From: Diploscapter coronatus
Lineage: Eukaryota; Nematoda; Chromadorea; Rhabditida; Rhabditidae
Direction: 5' to 3'
NCBI GenBank assembly: GCA_964036155.1
Contig: OZ038422.1
Coordinates: 52,041,201 to 52,105,200 of the forward strand
DNA: 64,000 bases
Of this stretch, positions 14,201 through 24,893 are shown piece by piece. The notes under the pieces are model-generated. The model saw only the letters and a program-made list of their open reading frames with translations. It had not been told where the DNA came from and ran no database searches. The translations under genes and the position numbers were made by a program. Numbering within the stretch: the first letter of the stretch is position 1; each line of letters opens with the position of its first letter.

Positions 14201-15555
14201 AATTTATAATGCCGTTAGGTAATTTTGCAGATGCTATTTCATCATGCGACTCGTGCACTTTATGAAACGCAAACTTTCTTGATCTATATTTTTATCGAAA
14301 TATAAAATTTCTCTAACTATAAGAAAAAAATGTCAATAGGCTCTAAATTATAAAGCAAAAATCGAAACTTCGAAGTAATATTTGTCATAGAAACACCTCA
14401 ACTATATAGCATTTTGAAAGTACGTTTTGCATTTAGAAACTGCTCAATCATTACCCTTCCATTTAATTTGGCTTGTTCGTTATTTGTATTCATCGCTATT
14501 TTCTTCGAATTTCGAATTTCTCCCCCTCTCCTAGTTTCATTCACTATTTCGTCGTCTTGTTTTGTATTCAATTGTTGATGCGCGGTAGGACAGATGTCTT
14601 TTCATCTTTCTCTCCCTCTCCCCATATATTGGCTCTTCTTATTGCTATTTCGAGTTGAGATGGCATTTTTGCGCGTTTTTAATTTTCATTTGTCTCTCTC
14701 ACCCGTTAGGTTTTTTTCGTGCAATAGCAATGTTATTTTGCTAAATTTAAAAATTAATTTTCGCGATTTTTGAATCATGGTATTTTGTATCGACCCGTTG
14801 TAATCCGAGCTTTTTGATCTATTCTTAAAGATGAAAACTTTAAACTATTTTTCAGCTACTAAGATCATTAGAATTTCTATAGTTTTCATATCAATTTAAT
14901 GATATCTTGTTTTTATCATAGCCTCCTCCGAAATAATTCCAATTTTCCCATAGATTTGTATTCATTAGATCTATGAGAAAATGCGTACCTTATCATTTCA
15001 TTTCAATTTCAAATTTCCCCCCATTTTGCTATGAATTTCGATTTACAAGATTTTTCGAAAAATGCAAATATACGAATTGTCCGAATTTGAGTATTTCAAG
15101 TTGCAATTTTCAATTTCAATTTTTCTCCTTGCATATTTTATCAGTTCATCGCCTACTCGGACACCTTTAACTTTTCTCATTTCGCATTTTCGTATTCTAA
15201 CATCTGCCCGTAGTTTTGTCTGAAATTTGAACATTTCCCAAATTTCGCCTCGTTAGCTAAATTTTATTTCTGCATAAATTATCATTTCGTATCTTGATGC
15301 GATGTTTTTTTTACCATTTTCATTTGCCTCAGGGTATTCCTAAAACTCTAAACCTCGTACATTTTATCTTGAATTTTTCCTAATTTATTGCATTTAGTCT
15401 CGGACTATTACGATACTCGTGATATAATTTGCCTGAAAAATTTCTGAAACACAAAATATCTGAATTTTGAACATTTCAGAAATTCGTCCATAAAATCTAA
15501 TACTAAAAATGTATATTCCAGTCTAATTGATGTTTTCTCCCGAAGCAATGCTCAA
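11226..15555. other. Gene-poor region with isolated exon-like scraps
   Basis: No complete gene is supportable. AATAAA near 11486 could end the chemoreceptor transcript. A short stretch at 12392-12445, between a CATAG acceptor and a GTAAGT donor, encodes a Q-rich peptide. At about 13280-13432 a + frame encodes a hydrophobic then basic peptide containing FYYFIDPVDLPKFTRGK. At 13077-13153 there is a GC-rich stretch able to fold, followed by T8. 13663-13730 is open and GC-richer on both strands. The rest is AT-rich with C/T tracts. Confidence 0.4.
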
Positions 15556-16416
15556 ATGAAAATCCTTCTACTTCTGATGATGTGCTCTATGATTCAAATA
15601 AGTCAGGTACTCACAATCAGATTCATACATAACCCTAGATTAAAAAGATAAATTCCTTAACATATAACAAATCATTTGCATATCTTAACACACGCGTTAA
15701 GTTTAAGCCTTACGTCAGTTCATCAAAAAATATTATTTCAGACGATTTACTGTATTGATGGATCGGATTGTGATGATAATTGCCTATCTTGCGAAGGTGC
15801 GGCATGTTTAAGGGTGCAAAGGTAGAATAATTTGGGAATTTTATAGATCCATCAGAAAATGATGGAATATCACAAGTTAAAATTCTTTTAAAGACATTTG
15901 AAACTTTTCTAGATCATAGTCATTAGAACGCTTATCACTGTTTTTCACTTCTTTTGCTCAGTTTATAGTGAGATCTTTGAGAAATCTAGCAATTTAGGCC
16001 AAACCCTATGAACGGAATCACTACGGCAATGACTTGCTTGCCTCACGATTCGCTAATTCACGCCTACATGCCCGAGGGCTGCAGAACTGATCTAACTACA
16101 GGTAGGGAGGGGCCTTACAGGCTGTATAAACCCGGTAAAAATTATCGACTCAGGACATGAAAGAATAAAATAGGGAGTGTTAGGGAAAAATCTCTTTCCC
16201 ATACTATTTTTGCGTGTTTTGTATCATAATCTATTGAGGTTTTTCGATTTGAATTTTTGCATAGTAGTTTAGAAATCGAGTTATTTACTTATTTTAGGCG
16301 AAAAGATGTGTCTTTGTTCAGAGGAAGACTTTTGCAATGCATCTTCAACGACATTCTCCTCAAACCTTCTATATTTTGCCCTCGTCGTTTTGATACATCG
16401 ATATTTCTCCTTTTAA
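15556..16416 (+). CDS. Small Ly6/three-finger-like GPI-type surface protein
   Basis: Four exons (15556-15606, 15742-15821, 15998-16101, 16298-16416) with consistent phases give about 117 residues. Residues 1-17 (MKILLLLMMCSMIQISQ) form a signal peptide. The mature part has paired cysteines: TIYCIDGSDCDDNC, SCEGAACLRV, one before PHDS, EGCRTD, and a final block CLCSEEDFCNAS. The CxC...(D)xCN ending is the classical Ly6/uPAR/activin-receptor-type signature. The last 23 residues (FSSNLLYFALVVLIHRYFSF) are hydrophobic, consistent with GPI attachment near the CNASS site. The start is the second of two close ATGs, because the first (15548) runs into TGA at once. Many nematode proteins of this kind modulate receptors or innate defence; the target is unknown. 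Confidence 0.82.
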
Positions 16417-17011
16417 TTTCCCTCAAAACACTCAGTCCCAGTGCTCATGTCCCATGAAAATTCATTCATTAATTGCATTTTTAGAAATATCTTTGAATGT
16501 CCAAAATTAAATTTTACTCCGTAAATTGTTCTGCTAATCAATCATATCATAGGTTTTATTCGATAAAATTGACATCGTTTTATGTTTCGTAAGAAATTGT
16601 CCAGATTCATACACAGGTACGTGAAGAGAAAAAATAAATAAATAGAAATTGAATTGATAACAAAAATGATAATCAACAAAGAACTACCGTATCCGAGTGG
16701 GAAATTGATGCGAGATCTTGAAGTTGCATTGAAGTGGCAAATTTATGGCTCCTCGCCGAGGTACTTTTCTCTGAAGATGAAAATTTTGACGCTTCATTTT
16801 GAAGAATTATAAATACCATGCTTCGAAAGCATTATTATTATTCATGATATCAACATTACAATAATGATGATTTTGGAAAGAGCCTGGTACAAGATTTTTT
16901 TTCTCTAATTGTAAAACGAATTAATAACATGTTCAGCTTATGCAAAATGCCAAAAATTCAATAGTATCCATTTCGATATCACGACTGATCTATTTTCTAT
17001 GATATTAAAAA

Positions 17012-19144
17012 CTAGTACCTGAGTGCCTGTTTCTTCCTCTCTAGGAGCATATCCTCGATGTCATTCTGCGAGGGCACCATCACGTGTCGAATCACCATTC
17101 GTTCCCCATCCTCCCCGACTACAACAGACTCCTTCGTCTCGATGCCCTCATCGTCGGAATCCTGGACAATCAAGAAATTAGAATGTCTCCATCGAGCTCG
17201 CCTCTTATACATGTGCAACAAAACAAATCGCGCTCCAACCCTAAAATCCCTGCTCCATTCAAAAATGAGAGCGCTGCTTCCTTTCCTTTCTCCCTTTAAT
17301 AAGCGAGATAGAGGGTAGCGCTCTCATTTTTGGCTGAAGCAGGGATTTTAGAGTTAGAGCATGACTCGTCTTATTCAATGTATAAAAGGGGACCTCGATA
17401 AATTGTAGAAATGGAAAACAAGCTGGGATACTTTCTTCAAAATCATTCTCTTTAACGAGTTTTTTTTAAATGGGTTGATTGAAAACTGATATTGAACTAG
17501 TCTTGGTAATTTCTCGACGAACAGATATAGATTCTAGTTGGCAGATTTTCTCAAAAACTATATTTTGAAAAAGCTTTAAACATTGTTAAAAACTAAAGAA
17601 AAATCCTCACATCTTCAATTTTGTAGATGTCGCCGTCATCGTCGAGCAGACCTTTCGGAATGCGTTCGGGACCTTCTTCGGCGAATTTCTGAAAATACAA
17701 ATTATAGAAAATCAAGAACTAGACCATAAAAATCGACAATAGCGTCCTAAATTTTTCTTCAACGCTCGAGCTCATTCTCCCATTTCTTTATTTTTGGAAG
17801 GATAGTTTAAAAAAAAAAAACAAGAAAATCACCCTCTCAGCTTCAGCAACAGCGACTTTCTCCTGTTCCTGCTCTGCCTCGATCATTTTCCGGTTGTCCT
17901 CGTCGATGTAGCCGTAGTAGCCCGCGTCCACGTGCTTCATCAGCTCCGCACGGGCTTTTCGCAACACCTGAAAATAAAAATATTTTTAAATGCATTTTTA
18001 TACTCCGTTCTCGTATTCAAAAATTATGATTTTCCACAAGAAAATAACATGTTTCATTTTGGAAATGGAGTTTATTTAGCAAAAGTAATGAAATATCAGT
18101 TATTTGAATAATATGCGGCAGATATTCCATAAAGTAAAAAAAGTCTACCTCAGCCTCATCGGACTTTTTGAATAGCTCCCTGACACCGGGCAGGTCTTTG
18201 GCGGCTCCGAAATACTTGTAGCCCTTGTTCGACGAAACTTCGCGGCCCTCTCTGTCCAGCTGTTTCGGGGCTATTCGTCTCAAATGTAGATTTTAGAAAT
18301 TTAATGTGAATTGTTGACATGAGAAAAGATTTCATGCACTTGTACTAAATGTGCATGACATTTTGAAAATTTGATAGGTTTCATAAATTATCATAACTAG
18401 TCTAGGAAAAATATTCAATCGCTCTTCTGAAAGTATTGGTGAAATAAAATGATTATTTTTTTTTAATTTTAGAAAATCAGTATTTAGTTAAAAAAAAAAA
18501 ACCTATAATCCGGTCCTCCGATTGTCTTGATGCGATGTTCCCATGCGTTTTTGAGTCGAATCAGTCTGTTAATGTCGTCGTTCATATCGCGTATTTTGAA
18601 CTCGCCCAGGCCCGGGTTTTGGATCAATGCGATCTTCTTCGACATCTCTTTGATGATCTGCAAATTTTTTATTTTGAAACACTCCTCTACTCCCGAAACT
18701 TAAATCCTTTGCATAATAATGCTCATTTTGTAGCATGTTTATTTTCTAGAAAGTTTTAGTTTATTTCGCTTTTTTCAATTTTCGCTACCTCCAAAACCTA
18801 GAAATTGTCGCATTTTGGTGCTCAAGTATATCATTTTTGTTACATATATGCGTATTTTCTAGCAGAATTCAATAAAAATGTATGATCTGTAATTTTTTGT
18901 TCAAAAATACAAGAAAAATCCCACCTCGACCCTGAATCTTTCCGCATCCTTCACATTTGAGCAGTCGTTTACGTTCAGTGGACGCTTCGCGACGGGGCCC
19001 TGAGATAAAAATTGAAATTTTACTTTTCGAATATTTTTATTTCGAGGTCCAAATTAAAAAAAAAAAAATCACCCTCTCTTCCTCTTCCTTCATGCGCCTC
19101 CAGCGAGCTAGAGCCGTCATCGCTTTTTCGGCATTACGGGCCAT
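17012..19144 (-). CDS. isy-1: ISY1 pre-mRNA splicing factor homologue
   Basis: Seven exons (19144-19073, 18999-18925, 18657-18503, 18278-18149, 17967-17833, 17688-17611, 17161-17012) join in frame to 264 residues; human ISY1 is about 285. The N terminus MARNAEKAMTALARWRRMK is the ISY1 hallmark. Later come EIRDMND-type and LIRLKNAWEHRI segments, GGPDYRR, and a YFGAAKDLPGVREL block, all characteristic of the family. The C terminus is acidic, then ends LLERKKQALRY. ISY1 belongs to the Prp19-associated/NTC spliceosome complex and acts in the nucleus around the first catalytic step. The gene is transcribed away from the TRAPPC6 gene across a 226-bp gap. The last intron (17162-17610) holds a short foldback repeat. 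Identity is near certain. Confidence 0.96.
17231..17360. repeat. Short foldback repeat in the last isy-1 intron
   Basis: The arm 17231-17275 (starts CGCTCCAACCCTAAAATCCC) and the arm 17316-17360 are imperfect reverse complements of about 45 nt around a roughly 40-nt pyrimidine-rich loop. The centre-proximal ends match as AATGAGAGCGCT / AGCGCTCTCATT. This looks like a MITE-type element. I did not see a clear target duplication. Confidence 0.7.
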
Positions 19145-19370
19145 TTTTCTAAAATTCTAAAATAAAAAAAAATTTAATTACAAAAAAAATAATTCGAAAA
19201 AAATGAACGAAAATATAAGGAAGCTGCACGATATGTCTACAACGTTGCTTGGAAAAACAAGATAGTGTGGGAAAGAGAGAAAGACGAGAGAAATAGCATT
19301 GATTTTCTCCTTCTGTCGTTATTATTCAGTTTTCGTTGAATTTCTCGGGCTTTTTATCTAAAAAATTAAG
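19145..19370. promoter_or_regulatory. Divergent promoter region between isy-1 and the TRAPPC6 gene
   Basis: Only 226 bp separate the two start codons, so both promoters must lie here or overlap the 5' UTRs. The stretch has A-runs and a purine-rich segment (GGGAAAGAGAGAAAGACG near 19269). I recognise no defined factor site. Confidence 0.6.
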
Positions 19371-20704
19371 ATGGCCGGGATCCCGTTCGACCTGCTCCAC
19401 TCGCAAATAGTCAAGTACACGAAAGAAATGGAAGAGAAGAGGGCGGAGGCGAAAAACCGCTGGAAAGAGGTATTTTCAAGATCTTTCCCGGAACAATAAA
19501 AGAATAAATTTGTATCGATTTTTCCAGATCGCCGAATCAATCGTAGACTCGACCGAAATCGACAAGTACGACCAACTCGTCAAGCAGGCGTTCATGCATG
19601 TTAGTTTTTTTCTTGTATTATTTTTACAATTTTTATCTTTTGAATAAAATTCATCGACTATCTGGAAACCACATGATCTTATGACGTGAGAAGTAATACA
19701 TGATTAGGGGAGGATATATGGGTGGTAGACTTTATTTTCCTAGACTATTTCCACACACACCATAAGGTCATGCGTTTTCCAGGTTGCCGATTGAAGTCTA
19801 TAAATTTTATAAAACTCGTTTTTGAAAAGAACTTAATAATTTACATTTTGTGGTTCAGAGTTATTGAAAATTTAGCTATTTTTCAGAGTATATACTTTTT
19901 GGAAAATAACAACAAAAATACATTTTTAGTCGAACGCGGAAACGCAGCTGGAATCGATGGGCTATCGAGTTGGGTTCGTGTTGGCGGAACGTCTCTCCAA
20001 AGACGCCGCCAAATTCAACACCGAGTTGGAGGTTTAAACTTTTTTACTTCTATGAAATTTTGTTTTAATAAAAATGGTCATATTTTTCAAATTTTCCAGA
20101 TCGTGAAATTCATCTGCAAGGAGTTCTGGTCGAACGTTTTCGGCAAACAGGTCGACAATCTGAGGACCAATCATGCGGTATTTTGCTTAAAATTCTCTTG
20201 AAAGACAAAAAATCATTTTTAAAATTCTTATTTAAAAATTGAGTATATTTTCCAAATTTCGAAAAAAAAAAAACGATTTTTTCTTTATCTTCAGGGAGTC
20301 TACGTGGTGCAGGACAATAATTTCTCTATGTTGCGGACGTTTTCCGACAGCACTCAATTCACAAAGGACATCGGCATCTATTTGGCGTTCCCCAGCGGCG
20401 TTATCCGGGGGGCTCTCGCCTGTCTCAATATTCAGGTAGATTGATTTCAAATCTCTGAAATTATTTTTCAGAAGTTATGAAGAATTTTGAAACTTTTTGT
20501 GATTTTCAGAATAATTAATCGTCATGCAAATTTTTTAAACCCTTCATAGTTTAGAATTTAATAACACCACTATTAGCCTTCCTATAAAAAGTAATGTATT
20601 TGATGATCATGTCTAAAACCTATTATTTTCAGGCGATCGTTACAGCGACCGTCGAATCGCTGCCCGTCGTCAAATATCATCTCCAACTCGCCAAGAAGAC
20701 GTGA
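19371..20704 (+). CDS. trpp-6: TRAPP complex subunit 6 (TRAPPC6/Trs33) homologue
   Basis: Six exons (19371-19469, 19528-19599, 19930-20031, 20100-20177, 20295-20435, 20633-20704) give 187 residues. Signature blocks are ESMGYRVGFVLAERLSKD, VKFICKEFWSNVFGKQ, DNLRTNHAGVYVVQDN, YLAFPSGVIRGAL and IVTATVESLPVVKY. These align with human TRAPPC6A/B (GFRVGQ, FKKQIDNLRTNHQG, LAFTCGLIRGAL, VTAEV). The N-terminal 57 residues, rich in E, K and A, are longer than in mammals. TRAPPC6 is a Bet3-fold subunit of the TRAPP tether/Rab GEF at ER-Golgi and Golgi membranes. The start MAGIPFDLLHSQIV fits the family start MADxxLFxxLHxEMV. The gene is divergent from isy-1. The symbol follows worm nomenclature and is less certain than the family. 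Confidence 0.93.
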
Positions 20705-21659
20705 GAAATTACCGTAATCATTTCACAGTAGTCCTTTCTTTCTTTTACAAATTAGAACATTTTATCAAGACACATCGATTTCTTTATTTTTCAAAAATGT
20801 TTCAGAAAATTAATTTTTAAAGTAAAATGCGAAAAATTGATATGATTTTGAAGAGGTAGTAGCAAAAATGTCTAGTTACGGGTCAAATCTTCGATGATTT
20901 TGTGGAAAATAAGGGATATTCACATTTTTTAGATGCTAATTTATCTTCGCGTTTTTTTAATATAAAATAATGAGCTTTTCTGAATTTGTAAAAAATATTC
21001 CTTAAAATACCGTATTTTCATGCAAATCTGTGATAAGTATTATGGAAAATAAATGCATTCGGTAAACTTGCAAAATAAAGTCGGGGTTTTCAAAATTCCA
21101 AAAACTTCCTGCAAAGTCAATGAAGCTCTTTCAGAAAGCATGAATATTCATTAGGAAAGGTCAATACTGTAAAACACTCTTACTCTTCTCCTTATGTTTA
21201 AACATTGGAGAGCAAAACCGTCTGGTCTAACCTAGACAAGCAAAGAACTCATGGAAAGGTCAACAATGTAAGGACAATAGAACCCATGACCTGCGTTAAT
21301 TATTCAAGCCGGGAATAGGTTTTTAGAATTTTGCTCAAAACTGAAAGTACCATATCTAAAGTGAGTTTGCACTCCTATCTTTAACGTAGAAAGAGAATTT
21401 AGGAAAGTGAGAGGAAGAGTACCATGAATAAGTAATCTGGAAAAAAAACGTGAATGTCAATGGATTGAGCCAGATAAAATGGCGGAACCCATGCAATCGG
21501 CCCATTTGGAGACGGCCTTAGAAGTCCCCTATTCACTAGGAGACTTCATTGGCTTCAGACAAGTAAGTATCATTTTAAGTAATTTTAAAACTTAACTTTT
21601 TATGAAGATCAGCTTTAATTATAAAGATATGTTAGATAAAAATTTCACCTAACTTTATA

Positions 21660-21932
21660 AGGAAAGTAAACTGTGTACAACGAATCCGGCTCAAAATTGA
21701 TGGGCAAGCCAATTCGAGTGCGCTGATAACGAATATCATATTTAAAAGTGCGGCTCGTAGAAAAAGACACCGGCTTTTTTCTTTTCTTCTCTTGCTTTCT
21801 CATACTATTTCTTAGAAAAACCGGTGTCTTTTTCTATGAGCCGCACTTTTAAATATGATATTCGTTATCAGCGCACTCGAATTGACTTGCCCATCAATTT
21901 TAAGCCGGATTCGCTGTACAGTTTACTTTCCT
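21660..21932. repeat. Near-perfect palindrome directly upstream of the peptide gene
   Basis: Left arm 21660-21772 and right arm 21821-21932 are reverse complements over about 110 nt with only a handful of differences, around a roughly 48-nt pyrimidine-rich loop. The right arm ends 8 nt before the ATG at 21941. It therefore covers the region where promoter and 5' UTR should lie and could extrude a cruciform or make a hairpin RNA. Confidence 0.9.
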
Positions 21933-21940
21933 TGCTAGAA

Positions 21941-24688
21941 ATGCGCACGTTAATTTGTCTTTTCCTCGTCTTGGCAATAACTTGGATCGCTCTGGAGGCC
22001 GCTGTGAGCAATGATCCGCTTCACAAAAGAGACAAACGATGTTATTATGGGTTAGTTCACTAAATTTTATGAATCTAAAAATTTCACTTGAAAAATAAAC
22101 TTTTAAGAATGTCAGTAAAAACCAAAGTTTTAGCAAAGGGATATAAACAGGGGTCCGTCGATTTGGCTGATTTTCACATATATTGTTCAGTTTTTCACAC
22201 CCATTCTCATGATGTGGTTTGTTTTTCATAAAATTTTGTAGAACTCTTCAAGTTGATCAACTTTTGTTCCAAAACTTATTCTAGAACGTACACACACAGG
22301 GAGCTACGAGTTTTTTGAAAATTTTCTTTCATGAAAATCACCTTAGTTTTACTCATTCGAGACGTTTTTTCACCCCAGGATCCCCAATCTTTTTTCATAA
22401 AGCCCATATCTTTTTACGCAAAATTGAATGGGCTTTCAAATAAGATGGTTTCCAGCAGGCTTTTCTTCCTATCGATGGGGTCAAAATCGCGAAAAACTGC
22501 AGTCGGTCAGGGTCACTTTTTCAAATTTTAATTTTTTGGAGGGAAGTTATTGATGGTAGCAGGTGGTCGTAGTTACATTATTTGTAGAGTTTTTCGTGGG
22601 CTATTTAATGCTGAAAACCACATTCGATTTGGCCCACAAATAAGAAAGTTATGAATTTTTTCCTGAGGTCGGGTTTTTAAAGTTTTTCAATCTACCGTAA
22701 TCCGGCACAGTAACCGGTTTCCGGAAAACGGATAGCACCACGAGAATCAGCGTGAAAAACTGAATAAGACGTGTGGAAATCAGCTCGATTTGCAGACCTC
22801 TGTTTATAGAATTTGGTTCTTACTGACATTCACTCTTAAATAAATATCATTGATATCGTTAAATTAAGAAAAAGCTGAGTTTATCAAATAATTATATTTT
22901 GAACCCCAGGTACTATAACTGCAGCTGCTGCACTTATGCACCTTGCCCCTGTAACGGTTCAGGATATGGGTTTGTCTCAGAAGACATAGGAAAAATTTAA
23001 TTAATCTCATTTTAGATATGGAGGATACGGGTTTGTCTCATAAAACATAGGAAGAGTTAAATTCATTTTATTTCAGATATGGAGGATACGGGTTTGTCTC
23101 ATAAAACATAAGAAGAGTTAAATTCATTTTATTTTATTTCAGATACGGAGGGCAAGTTTTAATTGTTTATAATAGGAAACGATAAAAAATTTGACTTTTT
23201 TTCTGAATGTATATTATTGGCCAATAAGTTTTTTTCCCACTTTCGTCCTTCCATCATAACTAAAGACTGGTAAATACTAATAAGGAAAGGGCTAATGTAT
23301 ATTAGAGTACGGTACCTAAGCTTGCCATAGATGGTGTTTCAAGTTTTCATATGCTGCTTATAAAGTGTTAGCAAGAATAACTGTGATGGGTCTATACAGG
23401 GCGATTTTTACTTTTTCGTCCAATTCTTCAACGAATAATGGAAAAATATTAAAAATATCATCGGTAAATTTAGATGGGGCCCTACAAATACACTCAATAA
23501 TTATTTCATGCCAAGCCCTTTCAGATTCAAAATTATATAAGAATAATATAACGAACCAATCATTTTCTAAAAAAGACTACCTTGTCACGCGCTGTAGTCG
23601 AATTACGAAGCGATTCATATGAATATGTTTAGGAGGCTTATGGATATCTAATATCACTGTAATCAATGAATGAATTCCAATAATTGTGGTAGAATTAAAT
23701 TTTTGATTCAATTACCCTGATCTCTAGTCGTAAAATTGCATAAGAAAAAGGTATGATATGATGAAAGCTGCCAGAAAATTTGTTATACTCTGCGATTTTA
23801 AGGATAATTTTCCATACATCTTATTACTAAAGACGTGTAGAATATCATAGCTTTTTATCTAGTCGTGTATCATAGTTATTGTGAAAAAATATTATTGGAA
23901 ATGCAATGAATTCCTAAAATGACAATTATCAAATTTCTGGTCAATATTTTTCCATAGACATACTAAAGAGGGATTCAGATATCTACCCGATAATCAGCTG
24001 ATAGTCTTCTAACATTATCGTTAACATTTGATTTTTTTTACAATTTGTTTAAAAGAAGAAAAAATTATAGAAAATTTTTTCCGAAAATGGGAAAAAAAAA
24101 CTTATTGACCAACACAATATTTTGCTTCTTTTTATTGTTTAATTTCGATTTAGATAATTCTAATTTTTGCAGATATGGTGGCGGAGGGCAAGTTTTACCA
24201 ATTTACAATAAAGAACGATAGAAAATTTAACTTTTTTTTTCTTAGTGTTTTTGCTTTTATTGATTGTCAATTTAGATTTAGATAATTTTCATTTTTTGCA
24301 GATATTGGGGCGGAGGCGGAGGTGGAGGCGGAGGTGGAGGCGGAGGTGGAGGCGGAGGTGGAGGCGGAGGCGGAGGCGGTGGTGGCAACGGAGGTGGTGG
24401 CCGTGGCGGTGGCGGAGGATATTGGGGCGGCGGAGGGTAGGTTTTAATAATTTATAACAAGAATCGATAAATAAGTTGACTTCTAAATATTTTTTTGCTT
24501 TCCTTGATTGCCTAATTTAGATTTAGATAATTTTAATTTTTCCAGGTATTGGGGCGGCGGAGGGTAAGTTTTAATAATTTACAATAAAGAACGATCAAAA
24601 TTTTGACTTCTTCTAAATATTTTTTTGCTTTCCTTGATTGCCTAATTTCGATTTAGATAACTTTAATTTCTTCAGATATGGATATTAA
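21941..24688 (+). CDS. Secreted Cys- then Gly/Tyr-rich peptide built from repeated micro-exons
   Basis: Exon 1 (21941-22050) encodes a signal peptide, MRTLICLFLVLAITWIALEA, then a dibasic-rich stretch LHKRDKRCYYG. Exon 2 (22910-22969) encodes YYNCSCCTYAPCPCNGSGYG. Micro-exons follow: 23016-23030 and 23077-23091 (identical, YGGYG), 23143-23151 (9 nt), 24173-24187, a glycine-run exon 24302-24436, 24546-24563, and 24676-24688 ending GYGY-stop. Every junction is phase 2 inside a GGN codon and every internal exon is a multiple of 3, so the sum is 390 nt, 129 residues. YGGYG peptides with a signal sequence resemble nematode NLP/CNC antimicrobial-type peptides (family knowledge); that role is inference. 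The KR sites could be cleaved. Two introns start with GC (after 23151 and 24187). Splicing of the tiny exons is predicted, not shown. Confidence 0.7.
22103..22839. mobile_element. TTAA-flanked inverted-repeat element, short copy
   Basis: The element sits in intron 1 of the peptide gene. TTAA occurs at 22103-22106 and 22836-22839. The ends are inverted: GAATGTCAGTAAAAACC on the left, and on the right the complement in CTTACTGACATTCACTC. The left end lacks 4 nt compared with the long copy at 58236-59900. Internal motifs such as ACAGGGGTCCGTCGATTT and its inverted match are shared with that copy. The duplicate gene at 29380 has no insertion at the matching place. TTAA duplication is typical of piggyBac-type transposition; I see no transposase, so it would be non-autonomous. 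Confidence 0.85.
22970..23151 (+). repeat. Tandem exon-intron units of 61 bp
   Basis: A 46-nt intron beginning GTTTGTCTCA precedes the 15-nt exon ATATGGAGGATACGG, and the 61-nt unit is then repeated with few changes (22970-23030, 23031-23091). A third, slightly altered copy runs to the 9-nt exon at 23143-23151. The repeat unit includes complete splice sites. Confidence 0.85.
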
Positions 24689-24893
24689 TACAAGAAATAA
24701 ATTGTCATCTCAAATTTCTTGAACTAAAGAACCAATTGCATAAATCTACATATGGGTGTCACGACTAGGATTTATTTACCAGCAGCATTTTCTTCCTTCG
24801 ATAATCTAAACTTTTCAAACGAATAAATTTTTGAAAAACAACGCACGATTTTAAAAATTCAATATGAAAGCCACCTGATCTTCACGACATAAG

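Larger units (their letters stand above)
20835..24893 (+). repeat. Segmental duplication, copy A
   Basis: Sequence from about 20835 recurs in the same orientation from about 28273. The first roughly 400 bp (to about 21235) are almost identical in the two copies. Later parts are clearly more diverged, but the order is kept: upstream segment, palindrome, peptide gene exon 1, exon 2, exon tail, and 3' flank (24700-24893 matching 29868-30055). Copy A carries two extra things: a TTAA-flanked element in intron 1 and the expanded micro-exons. Confidence 0.9.

Noticed and set aside
24245..24457. Arg/Trp-rich frame across the glycine exon
   Set aside because: It is a shifted reading of GGN repeats. 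The glycine frame has the matching splice phases.
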